Source of the DNA: Nematostella vectensis
Lineage: Eukaryota; Cnidaria; Anthozoa; Actiniaria; Edwardsiidae
Assembly: GCF_932526225.1 (NCBI RefSeq)
Contig: NC_064042.1
Coordinates: 16,484,751 to 16,548,750 of the forward strand
DNA: 64,000 nt
Direction: 5' to 3'
A program made the translations under genes and the position numbers. Shown one piece after another: positions 1-12,900 of the stretch. How positions within the stretch are numbered: position 1 is the first letter of the stretch; each line of letters opens with the position of its first letter. The notes below the pieces were generated by a model. The model searched no databases and was not told the origin of the DNA. It saw only the letters and a program-made list of their open reading frames with translations.

Positions 1-3000
1 CGGTTGTCATATTGTTCGTTCATGTCTCAGATTCACACGGTTGTCATATTGTACGTTCATGTCTCAGATTCACACGGTTGTCTTATTGTACGTTCATGTC
101 TCAGATTCACACGGTTGTCTTATTGTACGTTCATGTCTCAGATTCACACGGTTGTCATATTGTACGTTCATGTCTCAGATTCACACGGTTGTCATATTGT
201 ACGTTCATGTCTCAGATTCACACGGTTGTCATATTGTACGTTCATGTCTCAGATTCACACGGTTGTCATATTGTACGTTCATGTCTCAGATTCACACGGT
301 TGTCTTATTGTACGTTCATGTCTCAGATTCACACGGTTGTCTTATTGTACGTTCATGTCTCAGATTCACACGGTTGTCATATTGTACGTTCATGTCTCAG
401 ATTCACACGGTTGTCATATTGTACGTTCATGTCTCAGATTCACACGGTTGTCATATTGTACGTTCATGTGTCAGATTCACACGGTTGTCATATTGTACGT
501 TCATGTCTCAGATTCACACGGTTGTCGTATTGTACGTTCATGTCTCAGATTCACACGGTTGTCATATTGTACGTTCATGTGTCAGATTCACACGATTGTC
601 ATATTGTACGTTCATGTCTCAGATTCACACGGTTGTCGCATTGTACGTTCATGTCTCAGATTCACACGGTTGTCATATTGTACGTTCATGTCTCAGATTC
701 ACACGGTTGTCTTATTGTACGTTCATGTCTCAGATTCACACGGTTGTCTTATTGTACGTTCATGTCTCAGATTCACACGGTTGTCTTATTACGTTCATGT
801 CTCAGATTCACACGGTTGTCATATTGTACGTTCATGTGTCAGATTCACACGGTTGTCATATTGTACGTTCATGTCTCAGATTCACACGGTTGTCATATTG
901 TACGTTCATGTCTCAGATTCACACGGTTGTCATATTGTACGTTCATGTCTCAGATTCACACGGTTGTCATATTGTACGTTCATGTCTCAGATTCACACGG
1001 TTGTCATATTGTACGTTCATGTCTCAGATTCACACGGTTGTCTTATTGTACGTTCAGGTCTCAGATTCACACGGTTGTCATATTATACTTTCATGTCTCA
1101 GATTCACACGGTTGTCATATTGTACGTTCATGTGTCAGATTCACACGGTTGTCATATTGTACGTTCATGTGTCAGATTCACACGGTTGTCATATTGTACG
1201 TTCATGTCTCAGATTCACACGGTTGTCGTATTGTACGTTCATGTCTCAGATTCACACGGTTGTCATATTGTACGTTCATGTGTCAGATTCACACGGTTGT
1301 CATAATGTATGTTCATGTCTCAGATTCACACGGTTGTCATATTGTACGTTCATGTGTCAGATTCACACGGTTGTCATATTGTACGTTCATGTGTCAGATT
1401 CACACGGTTGTCATATTGTACGTTCATGTCTCAGATTCACACGGTTGTCATATTGTACGTTCATGTCTCAGATTCTCACGGTTGTCATATTGTACGTTCA
1501 TGCCTCAGATTCACACGGTTGTCTTATTGTACGTTCATGTCTCAGATTCACACGGTTGTCTTATTGTACGTTCATGTCTCAGATTCACACTGTTGTCATA
1601 TTGTACGTTCATTTCTCAGATTCACACGGTTGTCATATTGTACGTTCATGTCTCAGATTCACACGGTTGTCTTATTGTACGTTCAGGTCTCAGATTCACA
1701 CGGTTGTCTTATTGTACGTTCATGTCTCAGATTCACACGGTTGTCATATTGTACGTTCATGTCTCAGATTCACACGGTTGTCTTATTGTACGTTCATGTC
1801 TCAGATTCACACGGTTGTCGTATTGTACGTTCATGTCTCAGATTCACACGGTTGTCATATTGTACGTTCATGTCTCAGATTCACACGGTTGTCTTATTGT
1901 ACGTTCATGTCTCAGATTCACACGGTTGTCATATTGTACGTTCATGTCTCAGATTCACACGGTTGTCATATTGTACGTTCATGTCTCAGATTCACACGGT
2001 TGTCTTATTGTACGTTCATGTCTCAGATTCACACGGTTGTCATATTGTACGTTCATCTCTCAGATTCACACGGTTGTCATATTGTACGTTCATCTCTCAG
2101 ATTCACACGGTTGTCATATTGTACGTTCATGTCTCAGATTCACACGGTTGTCATATTGTACGTTCATGTCTCAGATTCACACGGTTGTCATATTGTACGT
2201 TCATGTCTCAGATTCACACGGTTGTCATATTGTACGTTTATGTCTCAGATTCACACGGTTGTCTTATTGTACGTTCAGGTCTCAGATTCACACGGTTGTC
2301 ATATTATACTTTCATGTCTCAGATTCACACAGTTGTCATATTGTACGTTCATGTGTCAGATTTACACGGTTGTCATATTGTACGTTCATGTGTCAGATTC
2401 ACACGGTTGTCATATTGTACGTTCATGTCTCAGATTCACACGGTTGTCGTATTGTACGTTCATGTCTCAGATTCACACGGTTGTCATATTGTACGTTCAT
2501 GTCTCAGATTCACACGGTTGTCATATTGTACGTTCATGTCTCAGATTCACACGGTTGTCATATTGTACGTTCATGTCTCAGATTCACACGGTTGTCATAT
2601 TGTACGTTCATGTCTCAGATTCACACGGTTGTCATATTGTACGTTTATGTCTCAGATTCACACGGTTGTCATATTGTACGTTTATGTCTCAGATTCACAC
2701 GGTTGTCTTATTGTACGTTCATTTCTTAGATTCACACGGTTGTCATATTGTACGTTCATGTCTCAGATTCACACGGTTGTCATATTGTACGTTCATGTCT
2801 CAGATTCACACGGTTGTCATATTGTACGTTCATGTCTGAGATTCACACGGTTGTCATATTGTACGTTCATGTCTCAGATTCACACGGTTGTCTTATTGTA
2901 CGTTCATGTCTCAGATTCACATTGTTGTCTTATTGTACGTTCATGTCTCAGATTCAAACGGTTGTCATATTGTACGTTCATGTCTCAGATTCACACGGTT

Positions 3001-3839
3001 GTCATATTGTACGTTCATGTCTCAGATTCACACGGTTGTCATATTGTACGTTCAGGTCTCAGATTCACACGGTTGTCTTATTGTACGTTCAGGTCTCAGA
3101 TTCACACGGTTGTCATATTATACTTTCAGGTCTCAGATTCACACGGTTTTCATATTGTACGTTCATGTCTCAGATTCACACGGTTGTCATATTGTACGTT
3201 CATGTCTCAGATTCACACGGTTGTCATATTGTACGTTCATCTCTCAGATTCACACGGTTGTCGTATTGTACGTTCATGTCTCAGATTCACACGGTTGTCT
3301 TATTGTACGTTCATGTCTCAGATTCACACGGTTGTCATATTGTACGTTCATGTCTCAGATTCACACGGTTGTCATATTGTACGTTCATGTCTCAGATTCA
3401 CACGGTTGTCATATTGTACGTTCATGTCCCAGATTCACACGGTTGTCATATTGTACGTTCATTTCTCAGATTTACACGGTTGTCATATTGTACGTTCATG
3501 TCTCAGATTCACACGGTTGTCATATTGTACGTTCATGTCTCAGATTCACACCGTTCTCATATTATACGTTCATGTCTCAGATTCACACGGTTGTCATATT
3601 GTACGTTCATGTCTCAGATTCACACGGTTGTCTTATTGTACGTTCATGTCTCAGATTCACATTGTTGTCTTATTGTACGTTCATGTGTCAGATTCACACG
3701 GTTGTCATATTGTACGTTCATGTCTCAGATTCACACGGTTGTCTTATTGTACGTTCATGTCTCAGATTCACACGGTTGTCTTATTGTACGTTCATGTCTC
3801 AGATTCACACGGTTGTCTTATTGTACGTTCATGTCTCAG
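1..3839 (+). repeat. 37-bp minisatellite ending at a 3' splice site (array 1)
   Basis: About 104 head-to-tail copies of a 37-bp unit run from the left edge, so the true start is outside the window. Each unit carries TTCATGTCTCAG followed by ATTCACACGGTTGTCA. The last copy runs straight into the first visible NFRKB-like exon: TCTCAG at 3,834-3,839 is its acceptor and ATTCACACGGTTGTCA at 3,840-3,855 is its first coding sequence. The unit is therefore roughly 21 nt of intron end plus 16 nt of exon start. Common variants are tca/tct/tcg in GTTGTCATATT and GTGTCAG for GTCTCAG. The consensus contains no TAA, TAG or TGA, and 37 is not a multiple of 3, so all three forward frames stay open for kilobases. 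Confidence 0.95.
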
Positions 3840-3963
3840 ATTCACACGGTTGTCAGCGGTGCGCTGGACCGCCTTCACTACGAGAAAGACCCGTGCGTCA
3901 AGTACGACAGCAACCGAAAAGTCTGGATCTATCTCCACCGAAACCGAACTGAGGAGGAATTCG
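3840..3963 (+). CDS. NFRKB: NFRKB-like exon A
   Basis: Enters in phase 0 after TCTCAG and leaves in phase 1 at TTCG|GTAAGT. It encodes IHTVVSGALDRLHYEKD, then PCVKYDSNRKVWIYLHRNR and TEEEF. The first 16 nt are identical to part of each upstream 37-bp repeat unit. A second possible acceptor, TTGTCAG at 3,856, would shorten the exon and need phase 2. I prefer 3,840 because it keeps the VVSGALDRL segment. Confidence 0.8.
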
Positions 3964-6900
3964 GTAAGTATCCAAAATCGTATATCCAATTGGTTCTTCA
4001 TATATCCGACTGGATCGTTTGTATACTGATTTCGAATAGATTTTCCGTATATCTTGATGAATCGTTCATATTTCCAAATGGTTAAGTCTGAATGGCTCAA
4101 ACTCTGTATCTCTGCTCGATAGGAAAGTGTGCGCTTCTAGCACAACAGTTGGGTCTTTTTTCGTAAAATGCATAGTATATAGATTTTGGCATTGCCTAAA
4201 ACCGGAGCTCCAAACGACCAAAACTTTGCATATCCTCGCTTAATAATTTAAAAAAATATTAAATATTATTATTATTTATGTTTTTGACGACGTCAACGAT
4301 TTCTCAGATCACGCGACCAACTTGTTATACCCCCTTCCCCCACATCTACATAACACATAACAAGTTTAGTTGTCATACGATGTTTCGACGTCAGGGTAGT
4401 TTTAATTTATTGACGTCATCGATGACGTCACATGACCATCTCATTGCACCCCACTTGAAACATACATCACACCTACAGAGTTTTGTTGTCACACGATGTT
4501 TCTTTAATGAAATATAAATATTTTTTTATATGAGGACGTCAGTTTTTTCTTCTTCTGTGACGTCATTGATGACGTCACAATCACGGGACTAGTTTGGTTG
4601 TGAAACAATGTTTCTTTCAAGAGATATGAATGTTTTGCTTTTAATCACGTTTTTTGCTTTTAGTGACGACATCGATGACGCCACACAACACGTGACCTTA
4701 TTTTTGCATCCCCCTTTACACCTACCTGACACCTACCGAGTTTGGTTGCCATATGATGTTTCCTTCGTGAAATATAAATATTTTTTTATTTTGACGACGT
4801 CAGCATATTTTTGCTTCTAGTGACGTCATCGAAGACTTCACCAATCACGTGACCACAGTTTTGCACTTCCCTGACAAACAAACATGACACCTACCAAGTT
4901 TGGTTGTCATACGATGCTTTTAAATAATAAATAGATTTAGGCATTGCCTAAAGGCGGAACCAGCGCATTTGTTTTCCAAATATTTTTTTATAGCTTTTAT
5001 GAATATAACAATAACAAAATAATGATAATAATACATTTTATAAATAATCATAAAAAATCATAACCGTAATAAAGATCAGAATAAGAAAAAAGGTCCTTGT
5101 TTATATCAATAAATGTCCAAATATAGAGGATTACTTTAATTAACATAAATAAATAAACAATAAAAAGCTCTACTCAAACGTTTTCTATAAATGCTGTCCT
5201 GCTTTAGTTCCATTTTAGTTTGAATATTAAAATATAAAGTCTTGATATTGTTAAGATTGAATAAACGTTAATTGATTATTGTGTTAATTTTTTGCTTTGT
5301 ATGTAACCAGAAGACTTATGAATGTGTTGTAGTTGATTTAAAAAAGAAGGACAAGAAAGCCAAGTTGAAAAAGAAATTAAAGCAGAAGCTACAGCAAAAA
5401 CAGGAACGCCAAGCGAGTGCCAAGAAGCAAGAAATAAAGCAAAATATTTCTTTATTATTTATTTCTATATTTCCACCACCTATAAAAAATAAAAGCAAAA
5501 AGGAAAAAAAATAATATAAACGTGTTGAGAAGAGAAAATTTCAAATAACAATTTTACCATTCAACAATTTAACGATTTTATAATTTCTACCTCTGAATTT
5601 GTTATTTAATTATCTATCATAGACTTATTTGGAGAAAATCGTTCATATAATTTTATGGCCACTAAAAACAATAAACACTCCGGTAATCTGTTGGAAAATT
5701 GGTTGCCTTACAGGTGTGGTTTAATAATAAATAAACCTGCTTATCCAGTGCTTTTTTCGAGAGTTATTTGCCAAGACACAGCAGTATTAGTAGAGGTGCA
5801 GCGACTTGCTTTGATAGGTTTGATAATGGAAAACTACAGTTTATAAAAAAAAAAACGATTGAAAACGACTTGAAAACGTACCGTTTGATTCGTTTCGAGT
5901 CGGCGAGAAACCAACAATAATAATCATACTTTTGCTGCTTTATTGGCTTCGATTTCTCCGTCTTTAGACATACGACCTTTTCTTTTTATTTTAGCCTTTT
6001 CGTAAACATATTTTTATCTTCCAGTTCCATCGCTACATCGTTGTGAATAGGTAGTGAAGTGTAATCGATCTTCCGCCGTGTGATAACCAGTTTGTTGAAC
6101 CAGTTTGCCGTAATTAAGGGCATTACTTGCGCAGCCATGGGCTGCTCCAACAACTACTATACAATCCGTGTTGAAAGGAGTTCTCCATCGGTAGCGCGGC
6201 AGTTTTAACGAAAATGCAATACACAGCATGAGAGCCGGCTAACAGCACTCACACCGATAGTTATTATAACGCCATCTCGGATTTCTATCTGTTAGGATTT
6301 TAAGGAAAGTTCATTTTCCTCTGACTACGACTTTCTTCGATCGAAGCAATGAGTAGTTCCACAACAAAATCCAATAACATCAACAAGAAAGGATCAAATA
6401 TCCAATGACTGGAACCGAAATATAATGCAAATGCTGCAAATGAATAGAGTCGATTGTTGCATTTTCATTTGCATACATTTGCATTAAAGGATAATACGGC
6501 GTTTGAACTTAGCCTTAGTGATTAGTATCAGAAGACCTCGGTTTGTCCTTTTCTTCTCGTGTCTGCAGACCGTACTTCTTCGTGTTTTTGACGGGGGATT
6601 CGTTCCCGCTTTCTCTTTGCTTACTTTTTTTTTTCGCCGAATGGTTTTTAAAACCGCGCGCTTTCTGCACTCCTGCTTCGAGTCTTGCAGCGATGACTAG
6701 AATTCCAACCAGAGCGAGAAATCTAATTTTATTTGCACACAACCGACCCGTCAGTATTGCCTAATGATGTTTGAAAACTTGTTGACAACCATACATTGGC
6801 CTTCGACAGTAAGATATTATTTTAATTGTTTTACATTTAATGATGTTGATTTGCCAGTGACATCTAGTATGAAAGCATTTCAAAATGTCTCGTGGCAGTG

Positions 6901-9900
6901 TTAATTTTCTAAGAAAGTTAGATAATGTCCGCTCGTGTTCTATGGAATTGAGGACACAATTCGTGCCCTAAATCCCATAGAACACTTGCGTGCATTATTT
7001 AACCCTTACTTAGCAATCGAGCGCGTTGGTTGAATGAGCGTTTGCCGTAAAATCGATTACAAATAATTTAATGTGTCATTAATCTATTAATATTCAGAAA
7101 ACGATTTGCCAATTTTACTTAGTATGCCAAGTTTAAATCTAATTTGATTCGAAATATAATGGAAATACAGGGAACAGAACAGGCAAATTCAAATCTACTA
7201 ATTGTTTTGACAATCTCTACGGCGAACAGAACGAACGAAAACTTTCTACTGATAAAAAAACATTTGTATTTACCTCAATCGCAGTTGTCCATGCCAAATT
7301 CAATCGAGTCCATATTTATCATATATTATCTTTCAGTTTCCCATTCAGCGTTAAAAACAACACCAAAAATTAATATTTAAAAGTCAACCTTCGTTAAGAT
7401 TTTTTGTTTTTTCTTTGTAGAAAAAATTCACCAAGCCAACGCTGCCGCAGCACGAGCAAAGAAGTTGCAAAAACCACGAGTTCCCCGACAGCCAAAGCAA
7501 GCGAAGGAGGAGACTTCATCTCCGCCAGTAGCCGAGGCGATCGACCCATCTGCCGCCATTGCCTCAGTTGCCTCACCTTCTGCATCCCTCGACACCAACA
7601 AGCCCACAATCAAACTCAAATTCGCTGGCAACTTCTCCCCATCTAGCACCGGACATCCCAAAGTGTCTGTGATCACGGCCGTCGGACAGGGCTCGAAGTT
7701 GGACAAGATACCAAAAGGCTCGCTCATAACGGCCACAATTCAAGGTGGGACGGTAATCATGTCGCCAAAGCAGAAGACCGCCACTAAGCCGAGCACAAGT
7801 GATGCAGGCTCACCCATCGCCCTTAAACACGCAAGTGCACTTAACTCGCATGCAAGCCCGCTTAATTCCGCTAGCTTTAGCCCAGTGCAGGCTCAGGCCA
7901 TCGGGGACGAGCCGGCAGTGCGGAGGTCCGGCGGTAGTGAAAGTGACATCAGTAGTTCAAGTGAGAATGGGAGTGGCTCCGGGAGCAGCAGCGAGGACGA
8001 GGGAGCCTGGGGTGAGGCCCAGTCTGGTGGCAAGTCTACCACAGGTATTCCGCTTGTTATATTACAACCTATTCGCTATTTGTCTATTGTTAGCCAAAGA
8101 CGAAGTGAATCTATGGCCAGTCGCATGTGAATTCGGTATTTCCAGTCATTCAAAGTCTGTATTTCTATCCCTTAGCTGCTCTCAAGTACAGCCAGCATGT
8201 CAGTCAAATCAACAAAGGTGAGAACACCAGGTAAAGTTAAATCAACACAGGTGAGAATACCAAGTACAGTTAAATCAGCACAGGTGTGAACACCAGGTAC
8301 AGTTAAATCAGCACAGGTGAGAACACCAGGTACAGTTAAATCAGCACAGGTGAGAACACCAGGTACAGTTAAATCAACACAGGTGAAAACACCAGGTACA
8401 GTTAAATCAACACAGGTGAGAACACCAAGTACAGTTAAATCAACACAGGTGAGAACACCAAGTACAGTTAAATCAACACAGGTGAGAACACCAAGTAAAG
8501 TCATATCAACACAGGTGAGAACACCAAGTACAGTCATATCAGCTCAGGTGAGAACACCAAGTACAGTTAAATCAAGACAGGTGAGAACACCAAGTACAGT
8601 TAAATCAGCACAGGTGAGAACACCAAGTAAAGTCATATCCACACTGGTGAGAACATCAAGTACATTCAAATCAGCACAGGTGAGAACACCAGGTACAGTC
8701 AAATCAGCACAGGTGAGAACACCAGGTACAGTTAAATCAGCACAGGTGAGAACACCAAGTACAGTTAAATAAGCACAGGTGAAAACACCAGGTACAGTTA
8801 CATCAGCACAGGTGAGAACACCAGGTACAGTTAAATCAGCACAGCTGAGAACACCAAGTAAAGTCATATCAACACAGGTGAGAACACCAAGTACAGTCAT
8901 ATCAGCTCAGGTAAGAACAACAAGTACAGTTAAATCAACACAGGTGAGAACACCAAGTACAGTTAAATCAGCACAGGTGAGAACACCAGGTACAGTTAAA
9001 TCAACACAGGTGAGTACACCAAGTACAGTTAAATCAACACAGGTGAGAACACCAAGTAAAGTCATATCAGCTCAGGTGAGAACACCAAGTACAGTTAAAT
9101 CAGCACAGGTGAGAACACCAGGTACAGTTAAATCAACACAGGTGAAAACACCAGGTACAGTTAAATCAACACAGGTGAGAACACCAAGTACAGTTAAATC
9201 AACACAGGTGAGAACACCAAGTACAGTTAAATCAACACAGGTGAGAACACCAAGTAAAGTCATATCAACACAGGTGAGAACACCAAGTACAGTCATATCA
9301 GCTCAGGTGAGAACACCAAGTACAGTTAAATCAACACAGGTGAGAACACCAAGTACAGTTAAATCAGCACAGGTGAGAACACCAAGTAAAGTCATATCCA
9401 CACTGGTGAGAACATCAAGTACATTCAAATCAGCACAGGTGAGAACACCAGGTACAGTCAAATCAGCACAGGTGAGAACACCAGGTACAGTTAAATCAGC
9501 ACAGGTGAGAACACCAAGTACAGTTAAATAAGCACAGGTGAAAACACCAGGTACAGTTACATCAGCACAGGTGAGAACACCAGGTACAGTTAAATCAGCG
9601 CAGGTGAGAACACCAAGTAAAGTCATATCAACACAGGTGAGAACACCAAGTACAGTCATATCAGCTCAGGTAAGAACAACAAGTACAGTTAAATCAACAC
9701 AGGTGAGAACACCAAGTACAGTTAAATCAGCACAGGTGAGAACACCAAGTACAGTTAAATCAGCACAGGTGAGAACACCAAGTACAGTTAAATCAGCACA
9801 GGTGAGAACACCAGGTACAGTTAAATCAACACAGGTGAGTACACCAAGTACAGTTAAATCAACACAGGTGAGAACACCAAGTAAAGTCATATCAGCTCAG

Positions 9901-12900
9901 GTGAGAACACCAAGTACAGTTAAATCAACACAGGTGAGAACACCAAGTACAGTTAAATCAACACAGGTGAGAACACCAAGTACAGTTAAATCAACACAGG
10001 TGAGAACACCAGGTACAGTTAAATCAACACAGGTGAGAACACCAAGTACAGTTAAATCACCACAGGTGAGAACACCAAGTACAGTTAAATCAGCACAGGT
10101 GAGAACACCAGGTACAGTTAAATCAACACAGGTGAGAACACCAAGTACAGTTAAATCAACACAGGTGAGAACACCAAGTACAGTTAAATCAACACAGGTG
10201 AGAACACCAAGTACAGTTAAATCAGCACAGGTGAGAACACCAAGTACAGTTAAATCAGCACAGGTGAGAACACCAGGTACAGTTAAATCAACACAGGTGA
10301 GAACACCAAGTAAAGTCATATCAGCTCAGGTGAGAACTCCAAGTACAGTTAAATCAACACAGGTGAGAACACCAAGTACAGTTAAATCAACACAGGTGCG
10401 AACACCAAGTACAGTTAAATCAACACAGGTGAGAACACCAGGTACAGTTAAATCAACACAGGTGAGAACACCAGGTACAGTTTAATCAGCACAGGTGAGA
10501 ACACCAAGGAAAGTCATATCGACACTGGTGAGAACATCAAGTACATTCAAATCAGCACAGGTGAGAACACCAGGTACAGTTAAATCAGCACAGGTGAGAA
10601 CACCAAGTAAAGTCATATCAACACAGGCGAGAACACCAAGTACAGTCATATCAGCTCAGGTGAGAACACCAAGTACAGTTAAATCAACACTGGTGAGAAC
10701 ACCAAGTACAGTTAAATCACCACAGGTGAGAACACCAGGTACAGTTAAATCAGCACAGGTGAGAACACCAAGTACAGTTAAATCAGCACAGGTGAGAACA
10801 CCAGGTACAGTTAAATCAGCACAGGTGAGAACACCAGGTACAGTTAAATCAACACAGGTGAGAACACCAGGTACAGTTAAATCAGCACAGGTGTGAACAC
10901 CAGGTACAGTTAAATCAGCACAGGTGAAAACACCAAGTACAGTTAAATCAACACAGGTGTGAACACCAAGTACAGTTAAATCAACACAGGTGAGAACACC
11001 AGGTACAGTTAAATCAGCACAGGTGAGAACACCAGGTACAGTTAAATCAGCACAGGTGAGAACACCAAGTACAGTTAAATCAGCACAGGTTAAAACACCA
11101 AGTACAGTTAAATCAGCACAGGTGAGAACACCAGGTACAGTTAAATCAGCACAGGTGAGAACACCAAGTAAAGTCATATCCACACTGGGAAGTACATTCA
11201 AATCAGCACAGGTGAGAACACCAGGTACAGTTAAATCAGCACAGGTGAGAACACCAAGGAAAGTCATATCGACACTGGTGAGAACATCAAGTACATTCAA
11301 ATCAGCACAGGTGAGAACACCAAGTACAGTCAAATCAACACAGGTGAGAACACCAACTAAAGTCATATCGACACTGGTGAGAACATCAAGTACATTCAAA
11401 TCAGCACAGGTGAGAACACCTGGTACAGTTAAATCAGCACAGGTGAGAACACCAGGTACAGTTAAATCAGCACAGGTGAGAACACCAGGTACAGTTAAAT
11501 CAGCACAGGTGAGAACACCAAGTAAAGTCATATCAACACAGGCGAGAACACCAAGTACAGTCATATCAGCTCAGGTGAGAACACCAAGTACAGTTAAATC
11601 AACACAGGTGAGAACACCAAGTACAGTTAAATCAGCACAGGTGAGAACACCAAGTACAGTTAAATCAGCACAGGTGAGAACACCAGGTACAGTTAAATCA
11701 ACACAGGTGAGAACACCAAGTACAGTTAAATCAACACAGGTGAGAACACCAAGTACTGTTAAATCAGCACAGGTGAGAACACCAAGTACAGTTAAATCAA
11801 CACAGGTGAGAACACCAAGTACAGTTAAATCAACACAGGTGAAAACACCAGGTACAGTTAAATCAACACAGGTGAGAACACCAGGTACAGTTAAATCAAC
11901 ACAGGTGAGAACACCAAGTACAGTTAAATCAGCACAGGTGAGAACACCAAGTAAAGTCATATCGACACTGGTGAGAACATCAAGTACATTCAAATCAGCA
12001 CAGGTGAGAACACCAGGTACAGTTAAATCAGCACAGGTGTGAACACCAAGTACAGTTAAATTAGCACAGGTGAAAACACCAAGTACAGTTAAATCAACAC
12101 AGGTGAGGACACCAAAAACAGTTATATCAACACAGGTGAAAACACCAGGTACAGTTAAATCAACACTGGTGAGAACACCAAGTACAGTTAAATCAACACA
12201 GGTGAGAACACCAAGTACAGTTAAATCAACACAGGTGAAAACACCAGGTACAGTTAAATCAACACTGGTGAGAACACCAAGTACAGTTAAATCAACACAG
12301 GTGAGAACACCAGGTACAGTTAAATCAGCACAGGTGAGAACACCAGGTACAGTTAAATCAACACAGGTGAGAACAACAGGTACAGTTAAATCAGCACAGG
12401 TGTAAACACCAGGTACAGTTAAATCAGCACAGGTGAGAACACCAAGTACAGTTAAATCAACACAGGTGTGAACACCAGGTACAGTTAAATCAGCACAGGT
12501 GAAAACACCAGGTACAGTTAAATCAGCACAGGTGAGAACACCAGGTACAGTTAAATCAGCACAGGTGAGAACACCAGGTACAGTTAAATCAGCACAGGTG
12601 AGAACACCAAGTAAAGTCATATCCACACTGGTGAGAACATCAAGTACATTCAAATCAGCACAGGTGAGAACACCAGGTACAGTTAAATCAGCACAGGTGA
12701 GAACACCAAGTAAAGTCATATCGACACTGGTGAGAACATCAAGTACATTCAAATCAGGACAGGTGAGAACACCAAGTACAGTCAAATCAACACAGGTGAG
12801 AACACCAACTAAAGTCGTATCAACACTGGTGAGAACATCAAGTACATTCAAATCAGTACAGGTGAGAACACCAGGTACAGTTAAATCAGCACAGGTGAGA

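Larger units (their letters stand above)
3964..7420 (+). other. NFRKB-like intron with repeats, no further exon seen
   Basis: An intron of 3,457 bp from GTAAGT to TTCTTTGTAG. It holds a degenerate tandem block rich in TGACGTCA palindromes (about 4,280-4,920), a palindrome-tipped dispersed element (about 4,926-5,560) and otherwise AT-rich sequence (5,560-7,420) in which I see no supported gene. The phase match between the flanking exons (G|AA) argues against a missed exon. Confidence 0.75.

Noticed and set aside
4-4029. Very long open frames (433-932 residues) through the 37-bp repeat in all three forward frames
   Set aside because: The consensus unit simply has no stop codons. The same peptide appears phase-shifted in every frame, and no start, signal or domain supports a protein.
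6014-6764. Overlapping open frames of 65-75 codons on both strands
   Set aside because: Short, overlapping, without motifs or splice sites, within an intron whose flanking exons already match in phase.
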